Source of the DNA: an uncultured Erysipelotrichaceae bacterium
GTDB taxonomy: Bacteria; Bacillota_I; Bacilli_A; Erysipelotrichales; Erysipelotrichaceae
Length of the DNA stretch: 22,537 nucleotides
Assembly: GCA_934675465.1 (NCBI GenBank)
Contig: CAKUQM010000028.1
Span: 1-22,537 of the forward strand
Direction of reading: 5' to 3'
The notes below the pieces were generated by a model, which searched no databases, was not told the origin of the DNA, and saw only the letters and a program-made list of their open reading frames with translations. The position numbers and the translations under genes were made by a program. Shown here one piece after another: positions 8,177 to 16,628 of this stretch (position 1 is its first letter; each line of letters starts with the position of its first letter).

Positions 8177-9826
8177 TTATTTAGATTCAGGTACTTGTAC
8201 AAACCAGAATGTTGAGTTACCTTGAGCTGAGTTAATAGCACCAGTCATACCAGCAGGCTTTAAGCATACTGTTTGATAACCAAACAATGGACATACTTGA
8301 GCAGTGGTTTCTACTAAGTACTTTTCAGCAGCATGTAAAGCATCAATTCTTTCTTGACCAGTTAGCTTATTAGCTTCTTCGATCATAGTATCGTAAGTCT
8401 CATCGCCCCAAGAAGCACAAGTTTGGTAAGCAGTAGTAGCCATATCTAGGTAAGACATAGAATCTAGGTAGTCAGCAGACATAGCACCTCTTGCTGTTTC
8501 ATAGTTACCATTATCATCTCTATCTGAGAAGAATACTCTGACATCACCTGTCTTTAATACTAGGTTGATGCCAACTTCAGCAAGTTGAGCCTTTACAACA
8601 GAGGCAACAGTATCATGCATAGTATTTTGGTTATAGTAGTATTCAATAGTAACTGGGTTATCAACTGAATAACCAGACTTAGCTAATAATTCGATAGCTT
8701 GCTCCTTATCATAAGTTACATAGTCACCACCAACTTCTCTGAAGTCACCTTCAGCTGCTGTAATACCCTCAGGTACAAAGCCTGTTAGAGGATAGTAAGC
8801 ATCACCTGCTGCAAGGGCATCAACGATTTCTTGTCTATTGATAGCTAATTGGAAGGCTCTTCTTACATTTACATCTAATAGAACTGGGTTAGTATTTGTA
8901 GCTTCTCTTGTGTTAAATTCAATGTAGTAATTAATTACTGAAGGATAAATATCAAGGTTATCACTATCAGCATACATACTTGTTACAGTAGCTGCATCAA
9001 CAGCAGTAGCGTAATCAATTTCACCAGTTTGGAATGCCATTAATTCAGCTTCCATATCTTCCATAACAACAGCAGTTAAAGTTTCAATAGTAACCTTATC
9101 AGCATCACAGAAGTTTTCATTCTTAACCATAACAACCTTATCTGCTCTATCGATTGAAGAATACTTGAAGGCACCACTTGTAGGAACATCGGCGCTTTCA
9201 GCATATGTATAATCACCACTTGGAGCATAGTCACTTCTTACTGCATAGAATACACCACCTGATAATAGTGATACAAAGTAATCACATGGCTTAACAAGTG
9301 TAAATACTAGAGTACTATCATCCTTAGCTTCAACGCCTGTTAAATCAGTCATTGAATCAACATCAGCACCATCATACTTGTCAGCACCAACTAGATTATT
9401 AGTAATCCAAGATAAGTATGTAGCTTCCCCACTACCGATTGATAAGGCATGCTTAACACCATATACATAATCAGCAGCAGTTACTTTTTGTCCATCAGAC
9501 CAAGAATTATCTTTAAGTGTTAGTGTATAAACTAGGCCATCATCACTAACTGTATAATCACTAACTGCACAAGGTTCAACACCTTTTTGAGTTAATTGGA
9601 ATAGTGGATAAGATGTTTGGTTCAACACATAAGAACCAATAGAATCAGATGCGATAGCAGGATCTAGATAAGCAGGAGAACCACCAATAGCGTATGTAAA
9701 ACTTGTCTTATAAGTCACATCGCTAGTGTCACCGCCTTCACTTTCATCTTTAGAACCACAAGCAACTAAAGACAAAGTCATCAAAGCTGTTAAGGCAAAC
9801 ACAACGATTTTGTTTAATTTTTTCAT
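8177..9826 (-). CDS. oppA: Oligopeptide ABC transporter substrate-binding lipoprotein (SBP family 5)
   Basis: The product is 549 aa, typical of OppA/DppA. It begins with a lipoprotein signal: KK charge, a hydrophobic stretch and lipobox LVAC with the lipidated cysteine at residue 23, followed by a GSKDESEGG linker. The mature part has family-5 features such as the ATSxxxG-like early strand (YAIGGSPAYLDPA), the DNSWSDGQKVTAADYV block near residues 105-120 and RRAFQLAINR near 330. It is anchored outside the membrane and delivers peptides to OppBC. AAAGGAAG before the ATG overlaps the oppF stop region. It is the last opp gene, and a hairpin follows it, which may allow separate control of the abundant binding protein. 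Confidence 0.95.
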   Translation of the reverse strand: MKKLNKIVVFALTALMTLSLVACGSKDESEGGDTSDVTYKTSFTYAIGGSPAYLDPAIASDSIGSYVLNQTSYPLFQLTQKGVEPCAVSDYTVSDDGLVYTLTLKDNSWSDGQKVTAADYVYGVKHALSIGSGEATYLSWITNNLVGADKYDGADVDSMTDLTGVEAKDDSTLVFTLVKPCDYFVSLLSGGVFYAVRSDYAPSGDYTYAESADVPTSGAFKYSSIDRADKVVMVKNENFCDADKVTIETLTAVVMEDMEAELMAFQTGEIDYATAVDAATVTSMYADSDNLDIYPSVINYYIEFNTREATNTNPVLLDVNVRRAFQLAINRQEIVDALAAGDAYYPLTGFVPEGITAAEGDFREVGGDYVTYDKEQAIELLAKSGYSVDNPVTIEYYYNQNTMHDTVASVVKAQLAEVGINLVLKTGDVRVFFSDRDDNGNYETARGAMSADYLDSMSYLDMATTAYQTCASWGDETYDTMIEEANKLTGQERIDALHAAEKYLVETTAQVCPLFGYQTVCLKPAGMTGAINSAQGNSTFWFVQVPESK

Positions 9827-9838
9827 ATATCTTCCTTT

Positions 9839-10816
9839 CTACCTCTCATACAAGAAGCACGCAACCAGTCTATTTCCGACTTTCACAAATGGAGGCACAT
9901 GTTCCTTACAACGTTGTGTGGCCTTTGGACAACGTGTAGAGAACGGACAGCCACTCGGGGGATTTATAGGTGAAGGAATTTCACCTTCAAGTACTATCCT
10001 CTTTTTAGCCTTGGCAATATTTGGATCCGAAATCGGAATAGCTGACAATAAGGCAACCGTATATGGATGTAGAGGACGATGATAAACATCGTTACTTGGA
10101 CCAACTTCCATCATATGTCCAAGATACATAACACCAATACGGTCAGAAATGTGTTTTACCATACTTAAGTCATGGGCAATGAACAAGTATGATAAGTCCA
10201 TTTCTTTTTGAATATTTTTAAGCAAGTTAATAACTTGCGCCTGAATTGAAACATCTAGAGCTGAAATAGGCTCATCACAGACAATAAACTTGGGATTAAC
10301 CGCTAAGGCTCTGGCGATACCAATTCTTTGTCTTTGACCACCTGAGAATTCACTTGGATATCTTCTGATATGGTCAGGTTTTAAACCAACAATCTTTAAT
10401 AGTTCAACAACCCTATCTTCTCTTTCCTTATCTGTATCATAGATATTATGAATAATCATTGGTTCCTTAATAATTTCACCAACAGTCATTCTAGGGTCAA
10501 GAGAAGCATATGGATCTTGGAAAATCATCTGCATATCCTTACGGAAAGTCTTTAGTTCACTTCCTTTTAAGCTAGAAACATCTTTTCCTTCAAATTCAAT
10601 ATGACCACTTACTGGTTCATATAATTTAACGATGGTTCTACCAAGGGTAGACTTACCACAACCTGATTCGCCAACTAAGCCAAAGGTCTCATTTTTGTTT
10701 ACTTCAAAACTAACACCATCAACAGCCTTTACAATTTGTTTCTTAGAAAAGATTCCTTTAGTGACATCAAAATGAGTCTTTAAATCTTCAACTTTTAAAA
10801 TTACTTCATCACTCAT
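9839..10816 (-). CDS. oppF: Oligopeptide ABC transporter ATP-binding protein OppF
   Basis: The product is 325 aa. Walker A is GESGCGKST (49-57), the Q-loop is IFQDPYASL (98-106), the signature is FSGGQRQR (157-164), Walker B is FIVCDEP (177-183) and the switch histidine is H215 (IAHDL). The C-terminal oligo_HPY extension carries four cysteines (C290, C296, C303, C320), the pattern described as an iron-sulfur site in some Opp/Dpp ATPases; cluster binding here is inferred. It pairs with OppD to drive peptide import. The ATG overlaps the oppD stop by eight bases (ATGAGTGA), with GGGGTG upstream. Confidence 0.95.
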   Translation of the reverse strand: MSDEVILKVEDLKTHFDVTKGIFSKKQIVKAVDGVSFEVNKNETFGLVGESGCGKSTLGRTIVKLYEPVSGHIEFEGKDVSSLKGSELKTFRKDMQMIFQDPYASLDPRMTVGEIIKEPMIIHNIYDTDKEREDRVVELLKIVGLKPDHIRRYPSEFSGGQRQRIGIARALAVNPKFIVCDEPISALDVSIQAQVINLLKNIQKEMDLSYLFIAHDLSMVKHISDRIGVMYLGHMMEVGPSNDVYHRPLHPYTVALLSAIPISDPNIAKAKKRIVLEGEIPSPINPPSGCPFSTRCPKATQRCKEHVPPFVKVGNRLVACFLYER

Positions 10817-11828
10817 TTACATCACCCCACACCTTCTTAGCCATTTCTTCATTAAGCCAACATTTGCATGTATGACCCTTGTTGAACTCTTTTTCTTCTG
10901 GCATATATTCTTTACAAATTCTCATCGCCTTTGAGCATCTATCCACAAACGGACAACCCTTTGGTGGATTTAATAAGTCAGGTGGTGAACCTGGAATTGG
11001 TTCAAGTTCCTTTTCCTCACCATCCTCAGGATGAGCTACACAATTTAGTAAACCCTTAGTATAAGGATGCTTAGGATCATAGAAGATATCCTGATCGCTT
11101 CCTTTTTCTACTAATTTGCCACCATACATGATGCAAACCTTATCACATAGTTTTGCGACAACACCTAGGTCATGGGTAATCATGATGACAGCAGCATTTG
11201 TTTCTTTTCTTAAATTATCAATAAGCTCTAATACTTGAGCTTGAATAGTAACATCAAGAGCCGTAGTTGGTTCATCCGCAATGATTACTCGAGGGTTACA
11301 AGTAAGAGCTATCGCAATGACAATTCTTTGTCGCATACCACCTGAGAATTCAAAGGGATATTGTTTAATTCTTTTTTCAGGAGATGGGATACCAACTAGT
11401 CTCATAAGTTCTAAGGCTCTTTCAAAAGCTTGGGCCTTTGTCATATTGGTATGATTCATAAGAGGCTCAATTAATTGGGTTTCAATCTTTAATACGGGAT
11501 TCAAGAATGTCATAGGATCTTGGAAAATCATCGCAATTTTGTTTCCTCTTAATTGACGCATCTTAGCATCATATTCTTTTTTATTCTTAAAGTGGCTTGG
11601 TGATATATCTTCTCCATCAAAGATAATCTCACCTTTTTCAACTACCCCATTAGCGGCAAGAAGTCCCATAATAGAGTACATTGTCTGTGACTTACCACTA
11701 CCTGATTCACCGACAATTCCGATTACTTCACCTTCATTTAGAGAAAGTGATACATCATTAACAGCCTTAACCTTGCCTTGGTCAGTATTGAATGATGTTG
11801 TTAAGTTTTTAATTTCTAATAATGACAT
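10809..11828 (-). CDS. oppD: Oligopeptide ABC transporter ATP-binding protein OppD
   Basis: I place the start at the ATG at 11828 (339 aa, MSLLEIKNLTTSF). It has AGAGGTAG upstream, follows the oppC stop closely and gives the normal family N-terminus. The longer frame from 11879 would overlap oppC by 47 bp without a better site. Walker A is GESGSGKSQ (40-48), the Q-loop IFQDPMTFL (101-109), the signature FSGGMRQR (161-168), Walker B VIIADEP (181-187) and the switch histidine H219 (ITHDL). The C-terminal oligo_HPY tail has C292, C298, C305, C321 and C323. Works as a heterodimer with OppF on the cytoplasmic side. Confidence 0.95.
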   Translation of the reverse strand: MSLLEIKNLTTSFNTDQGKVKAVNDVSLSLNEGEVIGIVGESGSGKSQTMYSIMGLLAANGVVEKGEIIFDGEDISPSHFKNKKEYDAKMRQLRGNKIAMIFQDPMTFLNPVLKIETQLIEPLMNHTNMTKAQAFERALELMRLVGIPSPEKRIKQYPFEFSGGMRQRIVIAIALTCNPRVIIADEPTTALDVTIQAQVLELIDNLRKETNAAVIMITHDLGVVAKLCDKVCIMYGGKLVEKGSDQDIFYDPKHPYTKGLLNCVAHPEDGEEKELEPIPGSPPDLLNPPKGCPFVDRCSKAMRICKEYMPEEKEFNKGHTCKCWLNEEMAKKVWGDVNE

Positions 11829-11832
11829 ATAA

Positions 11833-12750
11833 CTACCTCTGTTTAGCTTGGAAAGCTTCACCAACACCATCACCGACAAAGTTTAGAGAAAGACATGTAA
11901 GTGATATTGCAAGGACTACCCAAATGATTTGGATTGGGTAGGTAAAGAATAATCCTCTACAATCGTTTGCCAATTTGCCCCAAGAAGGAATAGATGGATC
12001 TAGGCCAATGCCCACAAAACTTAGGAAGGCTTCTGTGAAGATGGCAGATGGCACCAACATGGTTAAATTGACAATAATAGGGCCAATGGCATTTACGATT
12101 AAGTGATTAATTAAAATTCTTTTATGGCTAGCACCCAAAACTTTTTCTGCCATCGCAAATTCCATTTCTTTAATCGAACGAACTTGTTGACGAACTTGTC
12201 TAGCCATGCCTACCCAAGATGTGAAGCAAATTGCGAACAACATCGCAGGGATAGTGTTACCAAAGATCATTAGGATAAGGATGACATATAACAAGGTTGG
12301 GATGGAATCTAGAATATCAACGATTCTCATCATGACCATGTCGACCTTGCCACCAACATATCCTGCAATACCACCATACAAGACACCAATAATCAAACAA
12401 ATAAAGGCACTTGCGAAGGCAATTGATAGAGAAATACGGCCTCCATACATTACTCTGACAAAGATATCTCTGCCAAGTTTGTCGGTTCCAAAGGGATGGT
12501 CTAAACTTGGCATGGCATTTTTAAGAGCTATATTTTGGTCCTCAAATCCATATTTAGATAAGATAGGTACAAATATCGCCATTACTACCATGATGATTAG
12601 AAAGATAAGTCCAATCATCGCTAATTTATTTTTCTTATATCGATCCCAAACATCCCTTAGGAATGTTTTTGATTCCATGGCGATGAATTCAGAGTTCTTT
12701 TCATCATCAGGAAGCTTCTCAAACATTTTTTCATTTAACTCTATGTTCAT
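11833..12750 (-). CDS. oppC: Oligopeptide ABC transporter permease OppC
   Basis: The product is 305 aa from the ATG at 12750. GAGGTG sits at proper spacing before it. An alternative GTG at 12762 lies inside that ribosome site and adds only four residues, so I reject it. There is an OppC_N segment with the first membrane helix at about 45-64 and a periplasmic-type loop holding HPFGTDKLGRD (85-95), a hallmark of DppC/OppC. Five more helices follow. The EAA coupling loop (AEKVLGASHKRILINHL, 201-217) contacts the ATPases. The 3' end runs to within a few bases of oppD. Confidence 0.94.
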   Translation of the reverse strand: MNIELNEKMFEKLPDDEKNSEFIAMESKTFLRDVWDRYKKNKLAMIGLIFLIIMVVMAIFVPILSKYGFEDQNIALKNAMPSLDHPFGTDKLGRDIFVRVMYGGRISLSIAFASAFICLIIGVLYGGIAGYVGGKVDMVMMRIVDILDSIPTLLYVILILMIFGNTIPAMLFAICFTSWVGMARQVRQQVRSIKEMEFAMAEKVLGASHKRILINHLIVNAIGPIIVNLTMLVPSAIFTEAFLSFVGIGLDPSIPSWGKLANDCRGLFFTYPIQIIWVVLAISLTCLSLNFVGDGVGEAFQAKQR

Positions 12751-12761
12751 AAAACACCTCA

Positions 12762-13685
12762 CTACTTATTTACTTTGATACGAGGATCAACCATAGCAGA
12801 TACCACATCTGAGACAAGGGTCATGATGATGACAAGTGCTCCAAGTAGGATGGTTAGTCCCATGCATAATGTATAGTCACGATTTGAAATCGATGTTGTA
12901 AATTCTCTTCCAATTCCTGGAATTGAGAATAATGTTTCAATGACAAGGGAACCAGTAATCATGCCTGCAAACATAGGTCCTGCGTATGTTATGACTGGCA
13001 ACAAGGCGTTTTTAAGTCCATGTTTGATTACGACCATTGATTCCTTTGTTCCCTTAGATCTTGCTAGGGTAATGAAATCACTGCCCATCACGTCTCTTAA
13101 TGATGATCTTGTAAGACGTGTAATTGTTGAAATAGGGGAAAATGATAGAGCCAAGACTGGCATTATGTAACTTGCGGGTGTTTCAAGCCCTACCACAGGC
13201 AACAATTTAAGGTTCACAGCCAACAAGATCATCATCAACATTGCCAACAAGAAGCCAGGCACGGATACACCAATGGTTGCTAGTATCGTAATTAACGAGT
13301 TGACCCATTGTTTATTCGTGAGTGCTGATATAACACCAAGAGTTATACCTACTAGCATTGATACTACAAAGGCGATAACACCAAGTTTTGCGGTAACTGG
13401 TAGTCTTGTTTTTATAATTTCCGTAACGCTTTGGCCTTTCTTAGAAATAGAAACACCAAAGTCACCATGTATAACATTTTTCATGTAAACAACATATTGT
13501 TCACTAACCGGCTTATCTAAACCATACTTCTTATTTAAAGCTTCCATAGTGGCAGCTGGAATAGCCTTATTGTCTCTTGAAAATGGACTACCAGGCATTG
13601 CCTTCATCCCAAAGAACACTATCGTAGCTAAGATAAATAGTGTAAATATTCCTAATAATAATCTCTTAACAATGTATTTAAACAT
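12762..13685 (-). CDS. oppB: Oligopeptide ABC transporter permease OppB
   Basis: The product is 307 aa with about six membrane helices, the first at residues 9-29. The N-terminal KRLLLGIFTLFILATIVFF and the YGLDKP block (54-59) are typical of DppB/OppB. The EAA loop is at about 208-226 (ARSKGTKESMVVIKHGLKN) and the conserved C-terminal SIPGIGREF at 254-262. GGAAGGTGG precedes the ATG. It is the first gene of the opp operon, behind an AT-rich promoter region; its stop overlaps the ribosome site region of oppC. Confidence 0.95.
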   Translation of the reverse strand: MFKYIVKRLLLGIFTLFILATIVFFGMKAMPGSPFSRDNKAIPAATMEALNKKYGLDKPVSEQYVVYMKNVIHGDFGVSISKKGQSVTEIIKTRLPVTAKLGVIAFVVSMLVGITLGVISALTNKQWVNSLITILATIGVSVPGFLLAMLMMILLAVNLKLLPVVGLETPASYIMPVLALSFSPISTITRLTRSSLRDVMGSDFITLARSKGTKESMVVIKHGLKNALLPVITYAGPMFAGMITGSLVIETLFSIPGIGREFTTSISNRDYTLCMGLTILLGALVIIMTLVSDVVSAMVDPRIKVNK

Positions 13686-13719
13686 CTAAACCACCTTCCT
13701 ATAAAACTTTATACGAATT

Positions 13720-13791
13720 AATATACACCGATATGTATATTCATTTTCATAAAACTTGAAATATTTTACATATAAATGTAACTTTTTTCAT
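13720..13791 (-). promoter_or_regulatory. Putative opp promoter with two inverted repeats
   Basis: A candidate promoter on the minus strand has ATGAAA (13786-13791) as -35 and TAAAAT (13763-13768) as -10, spaced 17 bp. A 16-bp palindrome (13766-13781, arms TTACAT/ATGTAA) overlaps its -10. A second palindrome with 8-bp arms AATATACA/TGTATATT spans 13720-13741. It contains GGTGTATATTA, which also occurs upstream of the first pepD and may itself be a -10 region. Control by a palindrome-binding regulator is inferred; the sequence alone does not identify it. Confidence 0.4.
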
Positions 13792-13824
13792 AAATAAAAA
13801 TAAAAAAATAAATTTCTTAAGAAT

Positions 13825-13861
13825 AAAAAAAGCCGACTGTGCTATCATGTAGCTTATCGGC
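13825..13861 (-). terminator. Intrinsic terminator of the M20 gene
   Basis: On the minus strand GCCGA (13857-13861) pairs with TCGGC (13832-13836), and an inner GCTA/TAGC stem (13850-13853 with 13841-13844) continues it. Seven uridines follow (13825-13831). The stem overlaps the M20 stop codon. It separates pepD/M20 from the opp operon, which argues for a separate opp promoter. Confidence 0.75.
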
Positions 13862-14942
13862 AAATTTTCTTAAATAATTCAACCCCTGTTTCAATGATAT
13901 CATCATCAAATTTATATAAGTCATTATGTAAACTAGGGCAATTGCCCATGCCTACAAATAAGAACATACATGGGGCAAATTGTTTATAGAACCCAAAGTC
14001 TTCACTAGCTCTTATTGGCTCAGGTAGATATTCCAAGCCATCAATTCTTTTAATTGTTTCTTCAACTAGCTTAGGATCTGAATAGTTTTCATCAAAACGA
14101 TCAAATTCTTCAATATGTACTTCAAACTTATCTTTTAATCTATCAAAGTAGTTTCTTACATATGTTTCTAAGATCTTTAGTTCCTCTTCTTTAGCAGCTC
14201 TCATGGTTAATGATATTTCACCATTAGCTGGAGAAATCCCAAAGTTTAAACTACCAACGTTTAGATTAATGATGGTAATCATTGCCAAGTTAGTAAAGGA
14301 ATAATCTTTAAACTTAAATGGTTTATAGCCATAGAATTTAGATAGAGGTTCAATAGATTCTACAAATCTAGCAAGTTCATAAACAGGATTTAAACCTTTT
14401 TCAGGTTCTGAGGCATGACTTTGAACACCCTTTAGACTGATACGATAACCAACAGAGGCACACATTACAGTCTCAGGGCGATAATAGACAACATTCTTTT
14501 TTAAGCCTGGCATATTATGTAGTCCATAGACTTCATCTATTTTATATTTCTTAAATAGTGGTGCACACATTGGAGCTCCTGCGCCATTTTCTTCGGCTGC
14601 TTGGAATAAGTAAATAACATTCTTGTCTACATTTTCAGCTTCCAACATCGCACCTAAAAGTATTGCGGTATGGCCATCATGGCCACAACCATGAAATGGC
14701 ACACCTGATGAATTAAGTATCGCATCATGGTCAGCTCTTAGTACTATGGTCTTTCTTCCTTCCTTGAAATCCTTTAAACAATATAGCCATCCACCTTCAT
14801 CATGAATCTCATACTCAGGCATATTCTCAGATATAAAGTTTTTAATTATTTCTCTTGTAGTAAATTCATGATTAGATGTCTCAGGATTTGAGTGTAATAG
14901 ATGTCGTAAACTTATAATTTTATTAAGATTTTCTTGTTTCAT
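13854..14942 (-). CDS. M20D amidohydrolase/peptidase
   Basis: The product is 362 aa, near the usual size for the M20D group of amidohydrolases, which hydrolyse N-acyl amino acids or short peptides. It opens with LRHLLHSNPE (12-21). The metal ligands typical of M20D are present: C86 and H88 (HGCGHDGH), E118 (with general base E117, in AAEENG), H142 (GLHNMPG) and H339 (SLHNDLY). The usual RADMDALP box is altered to RADHDAIL (69-76), and QPAEE is QAAEE. The lid domain contains SHASEPEKG (175-183). Cytoplasmic. It lies 16 bp after the first pepD and has only a weak site (TAAGGT) close to the ATG. True substrate unknown. Confidence 0.9.
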   Translation of the reverse strand: MKQENLNKIISLRHLLHSNPETSNHEFTTREIIKNFISENMPEYEIHDEGGWLYCLKDFKEGRKTIVLRADHDAILNSSGVPFHGCGHDGHTAILLGAMLEAENVDKNVIYLFQAAEENGAGAPMCAPLFKKYKIDEVYGLHNMPGLKKNVVYYRPETVMCASVGYRISLKGVQSHASEPEKGLNPVYELARFVESIEPLSKFYGYKPFKFKDYSFTNLAMITIINLNVGSLNFGISPANGEISLTMRAAKEEELKILETYVRNYFDRLKDKFEVHIEEFDRFDENYSDPKLVEETIKRIDGLEYLPEPIRASEDFGFYKQFAPCMFLFVGMGNCPSLHNDLYKFDDDIIETGVELFKKICR

Positions 14943-14958
14943 ACCTTAATGATACGCC

Positions 14959-16389
14959 TTATTTGCATTCAGCAATCAACTTAGTTAATACTTTATATGC
15001 TCTACTGAAGGATTCGAGTCCCAATCTTTCATTAGGTGTATGAATACCCTCCATAATTGGACCATAAGTAATGACATCCATGTCATCATCGATTGATGCG
15101 AACACACCACATTCTAGCCCACTATGCTTTGCGATTTCTACTAAAGGTTTATCATATTCTGCCATAATAATCTTATTTAACTTATCACGCATATCACTAT
15201 TAGCCTTATACTTCCATCCTGGATATCTAGCACTAACATCAATAGATATATTAAACATTCTAGCAAGTACTCTTATCTCATCAATCATATGATCAAGGTT
15301 ACAATCTAGATTACTACGTAATGAAGATTCCATTATTATCTTATTATCAACAGTATTAATAATACCTAGGTTTAATGACGATGTAGTTAATCCTTCAATA
15401 GCCATTGAACGATGTTTATGTCCATTAGGCAATAGGAAAACATAGTCGATTATTTGTTTACTTAATGTACTATCAATAACTTTATCTACTTTATCTATTT
15501 GATAGATTGAGCATTCAAATTTATTATCAGAGAATTCAAGTTCTTTTCCTATATCGATAACACTTTGTTCAACAGCTTTATCAATTGTCTCAAAAGGTAA
15601 TGATGAACTAAATTCAACTTCGCATTCTCTTGGAATGGCATTGTCCTTAAGACCACCATGAACACTTATTAGGTTAATATCACCACCTAATTCTTCAAGA
15701 ATTCTAAAGGCCAACTTATTCGCATTACCCTTTTCAAGATGAATATCATTACCAGAATGACCACCACTTAATCCCGTTATAAACAACTTGTAACATGGCT
15801 TATCATTTGGAATATATTTTAAATCTAGACTTTGAGTAACAACACACCCACCAGCTGAAGTGATGGCAGTAGTTACTTCACCATTACCATCAAGTGATAT
15901 CATTCTTCTTGATTTAATAAGTGAGGTATTTAAATTCAAAGCACCACATAGGCCTACTTCTTCTTGTACCGTAAAGACACATTCAAGTTTTGGATGGGAT
16001 AATTTATCATCAGCTAATATTGAAAGAATATAGGCAACACCAGCCCCATCATCAGCACCTAATGTTGTACCTCTTGCCTTCAACCAACCATCTTCTACAT
16101 ATAAATCTAGAGGATCTTTTTTAAAATCATGGTCACTATCACCATTCTTCTCACATACCATATCTAGATGTGCTTGTAACAATAGTGGTTTACAATCTTC
16201 ATATCCTTTACTAGCATCTTTATAGATGATGATATTGTTGAATTCATCCCGTATCGTTTGGAGTCCAGATTTGTGTCCAAACTCATAAATGTAATCAGCT
16301 ATTTTTTCCTCATCAAAAGAACCATGAGGTATCTTAGCTATTTCATTGAAATAGAAACAATAAGGCTTACTTAAATCAAACTTACACAT
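14959..16389 (-). CDS. pepD: Aminoacyl-histidine dipeptidase PepD (M20C), copy 2
   Basis: The product is 476 aa from the ATG at 16389, which has AAGGTG at seven bases; a TTG six bases upstream would sit too close to that site. It has the full set of PepD residues: metal ligands H74 (QAHLDM), D113 (GADDG), E144 (QEEVG), D167 (SLDGN) and H450 (IHTPNE), and catalytic D76 and E143. Protein and DNA similarity to copy 1 at 4749-6173 is high throughout, so the two arose by duplication. Differences include HSGLECG against HGGCECG and SAGGCVV against SAGGCIV. First gene of the locus in transcription order, upstream of M20. The two copies may differ in substrate or in timing of expression. Confidence 0.93.
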   Translation of the reverse strand: MCKFDLSKPYCFYFNEIAKIPHGSFDEEKIADYIYEFGHKSGLQTIRDEFNNIIIYKDASKGYEDCKPLLLQAHLDMVCEKNGDSDHDFKKDPLDLYVEDGWLKARGTTLGADDGAGVAYILSILADDKLSHPKLECVFTVQEEVGLCGALNLNTSLIKSRRMISLDGNGEVTTAITSAGGCVVTQSLDLKYIPNDKPCYKLFITGLSGGHSGNDIHLEKGNANKLAFRILEELGGDINLISVHGGLKDNAIPRECEVEFSSSLPFETIDKAVEQSVIDIGKELEFSDNKFECSIYQIDKVDKVIDSTLSKQIIDYVFLLPNGHKHRSMAIEGLTTSSLNLGIINTVDNKIIMESSLRSNLDCNLDHMIDEIRVLARMFNISIDVSARYPGWKYKANSDMRDKLNKIIMAEYDKPLVEIAKHSGLECGVFASIDDDMDVITYGPIMEGIHTPNERLGLESFSRAYKVLTKLIAECK

Positions 16390-16409
16390 AAACAATCACC
16401 TTCTTTATA

Positions 16410-16515
16410 AACATAATATACACCTATCTTTTTATGATGAATAATTAAATTTTTCGCATAAAATGTCATAAAATGTCATTTAGTGACATACTTGATGTTT
16501 TTGTGACATTTTAAA
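16410..16515 (-). promoter_or_regulatory. Regulatory region upstream of pepD copy 2: TGTCA half-site array and shared element
   Basis: Two exact 10-bp tandem units ATAAAATGTC (16458-16477) and two TGACAT half-sites 20 bp apart (16484-16489, 16504-16509) give four TGTCA-type half-sites at about helical spacing. ATGTCA and TGACAT at 16473-16489 form a palindrome with a 5-bp centre, and AAAATGTCA/TGACATTTT (16460-16468, 16504-16512) form 9-bp arms. Closer to the gene is GGTGTATATTA, reading on the minus strand, identical to the element before oppB. The layout looks like an operator array upstream of a promoter. No regulator can be named. Confidence 0.45.
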
Positions 16516-16540
16516 CTTTTTGTATAATTTGAATAAGTAT

Positions 16541-16559
16541 CCACCAGCCTAGCTGGTGG
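16541..16559. repeat. IS right-end hairpin
   Basis: Perfect 8-bp stem CCACCAGC/GCTGGTGG with a 3-base loop, followed by TTTT on the plus strand. It is probably the transposase recognition hairpin of the right end; on the plus strand it could also stop transcription entering from the left. Confidence 0.7.
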
Positions 16560-16628
16560 TTTTAATTAACGGGCATAGCCCTCCTCATCTAGCCACCTAT
16601 AAAGAGGTACGTAGTCTGCAAGTGCACT

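Noticed and set aside
11829..11879. Upstream start for oppD adding 17 residues
   Set aside because: It would overlap oppC by 47 bp, and the extra residues are not typical of OppD; the ATG at 11828 has AGAGGTAG at normal distance.
16520..16560. Plus-strand promoter with TATAAT at 16523-16528
   Set aside because: The -35 is poor and no plus-strand gene follows; the hairpin with TTTT just after would stop such a transcript.
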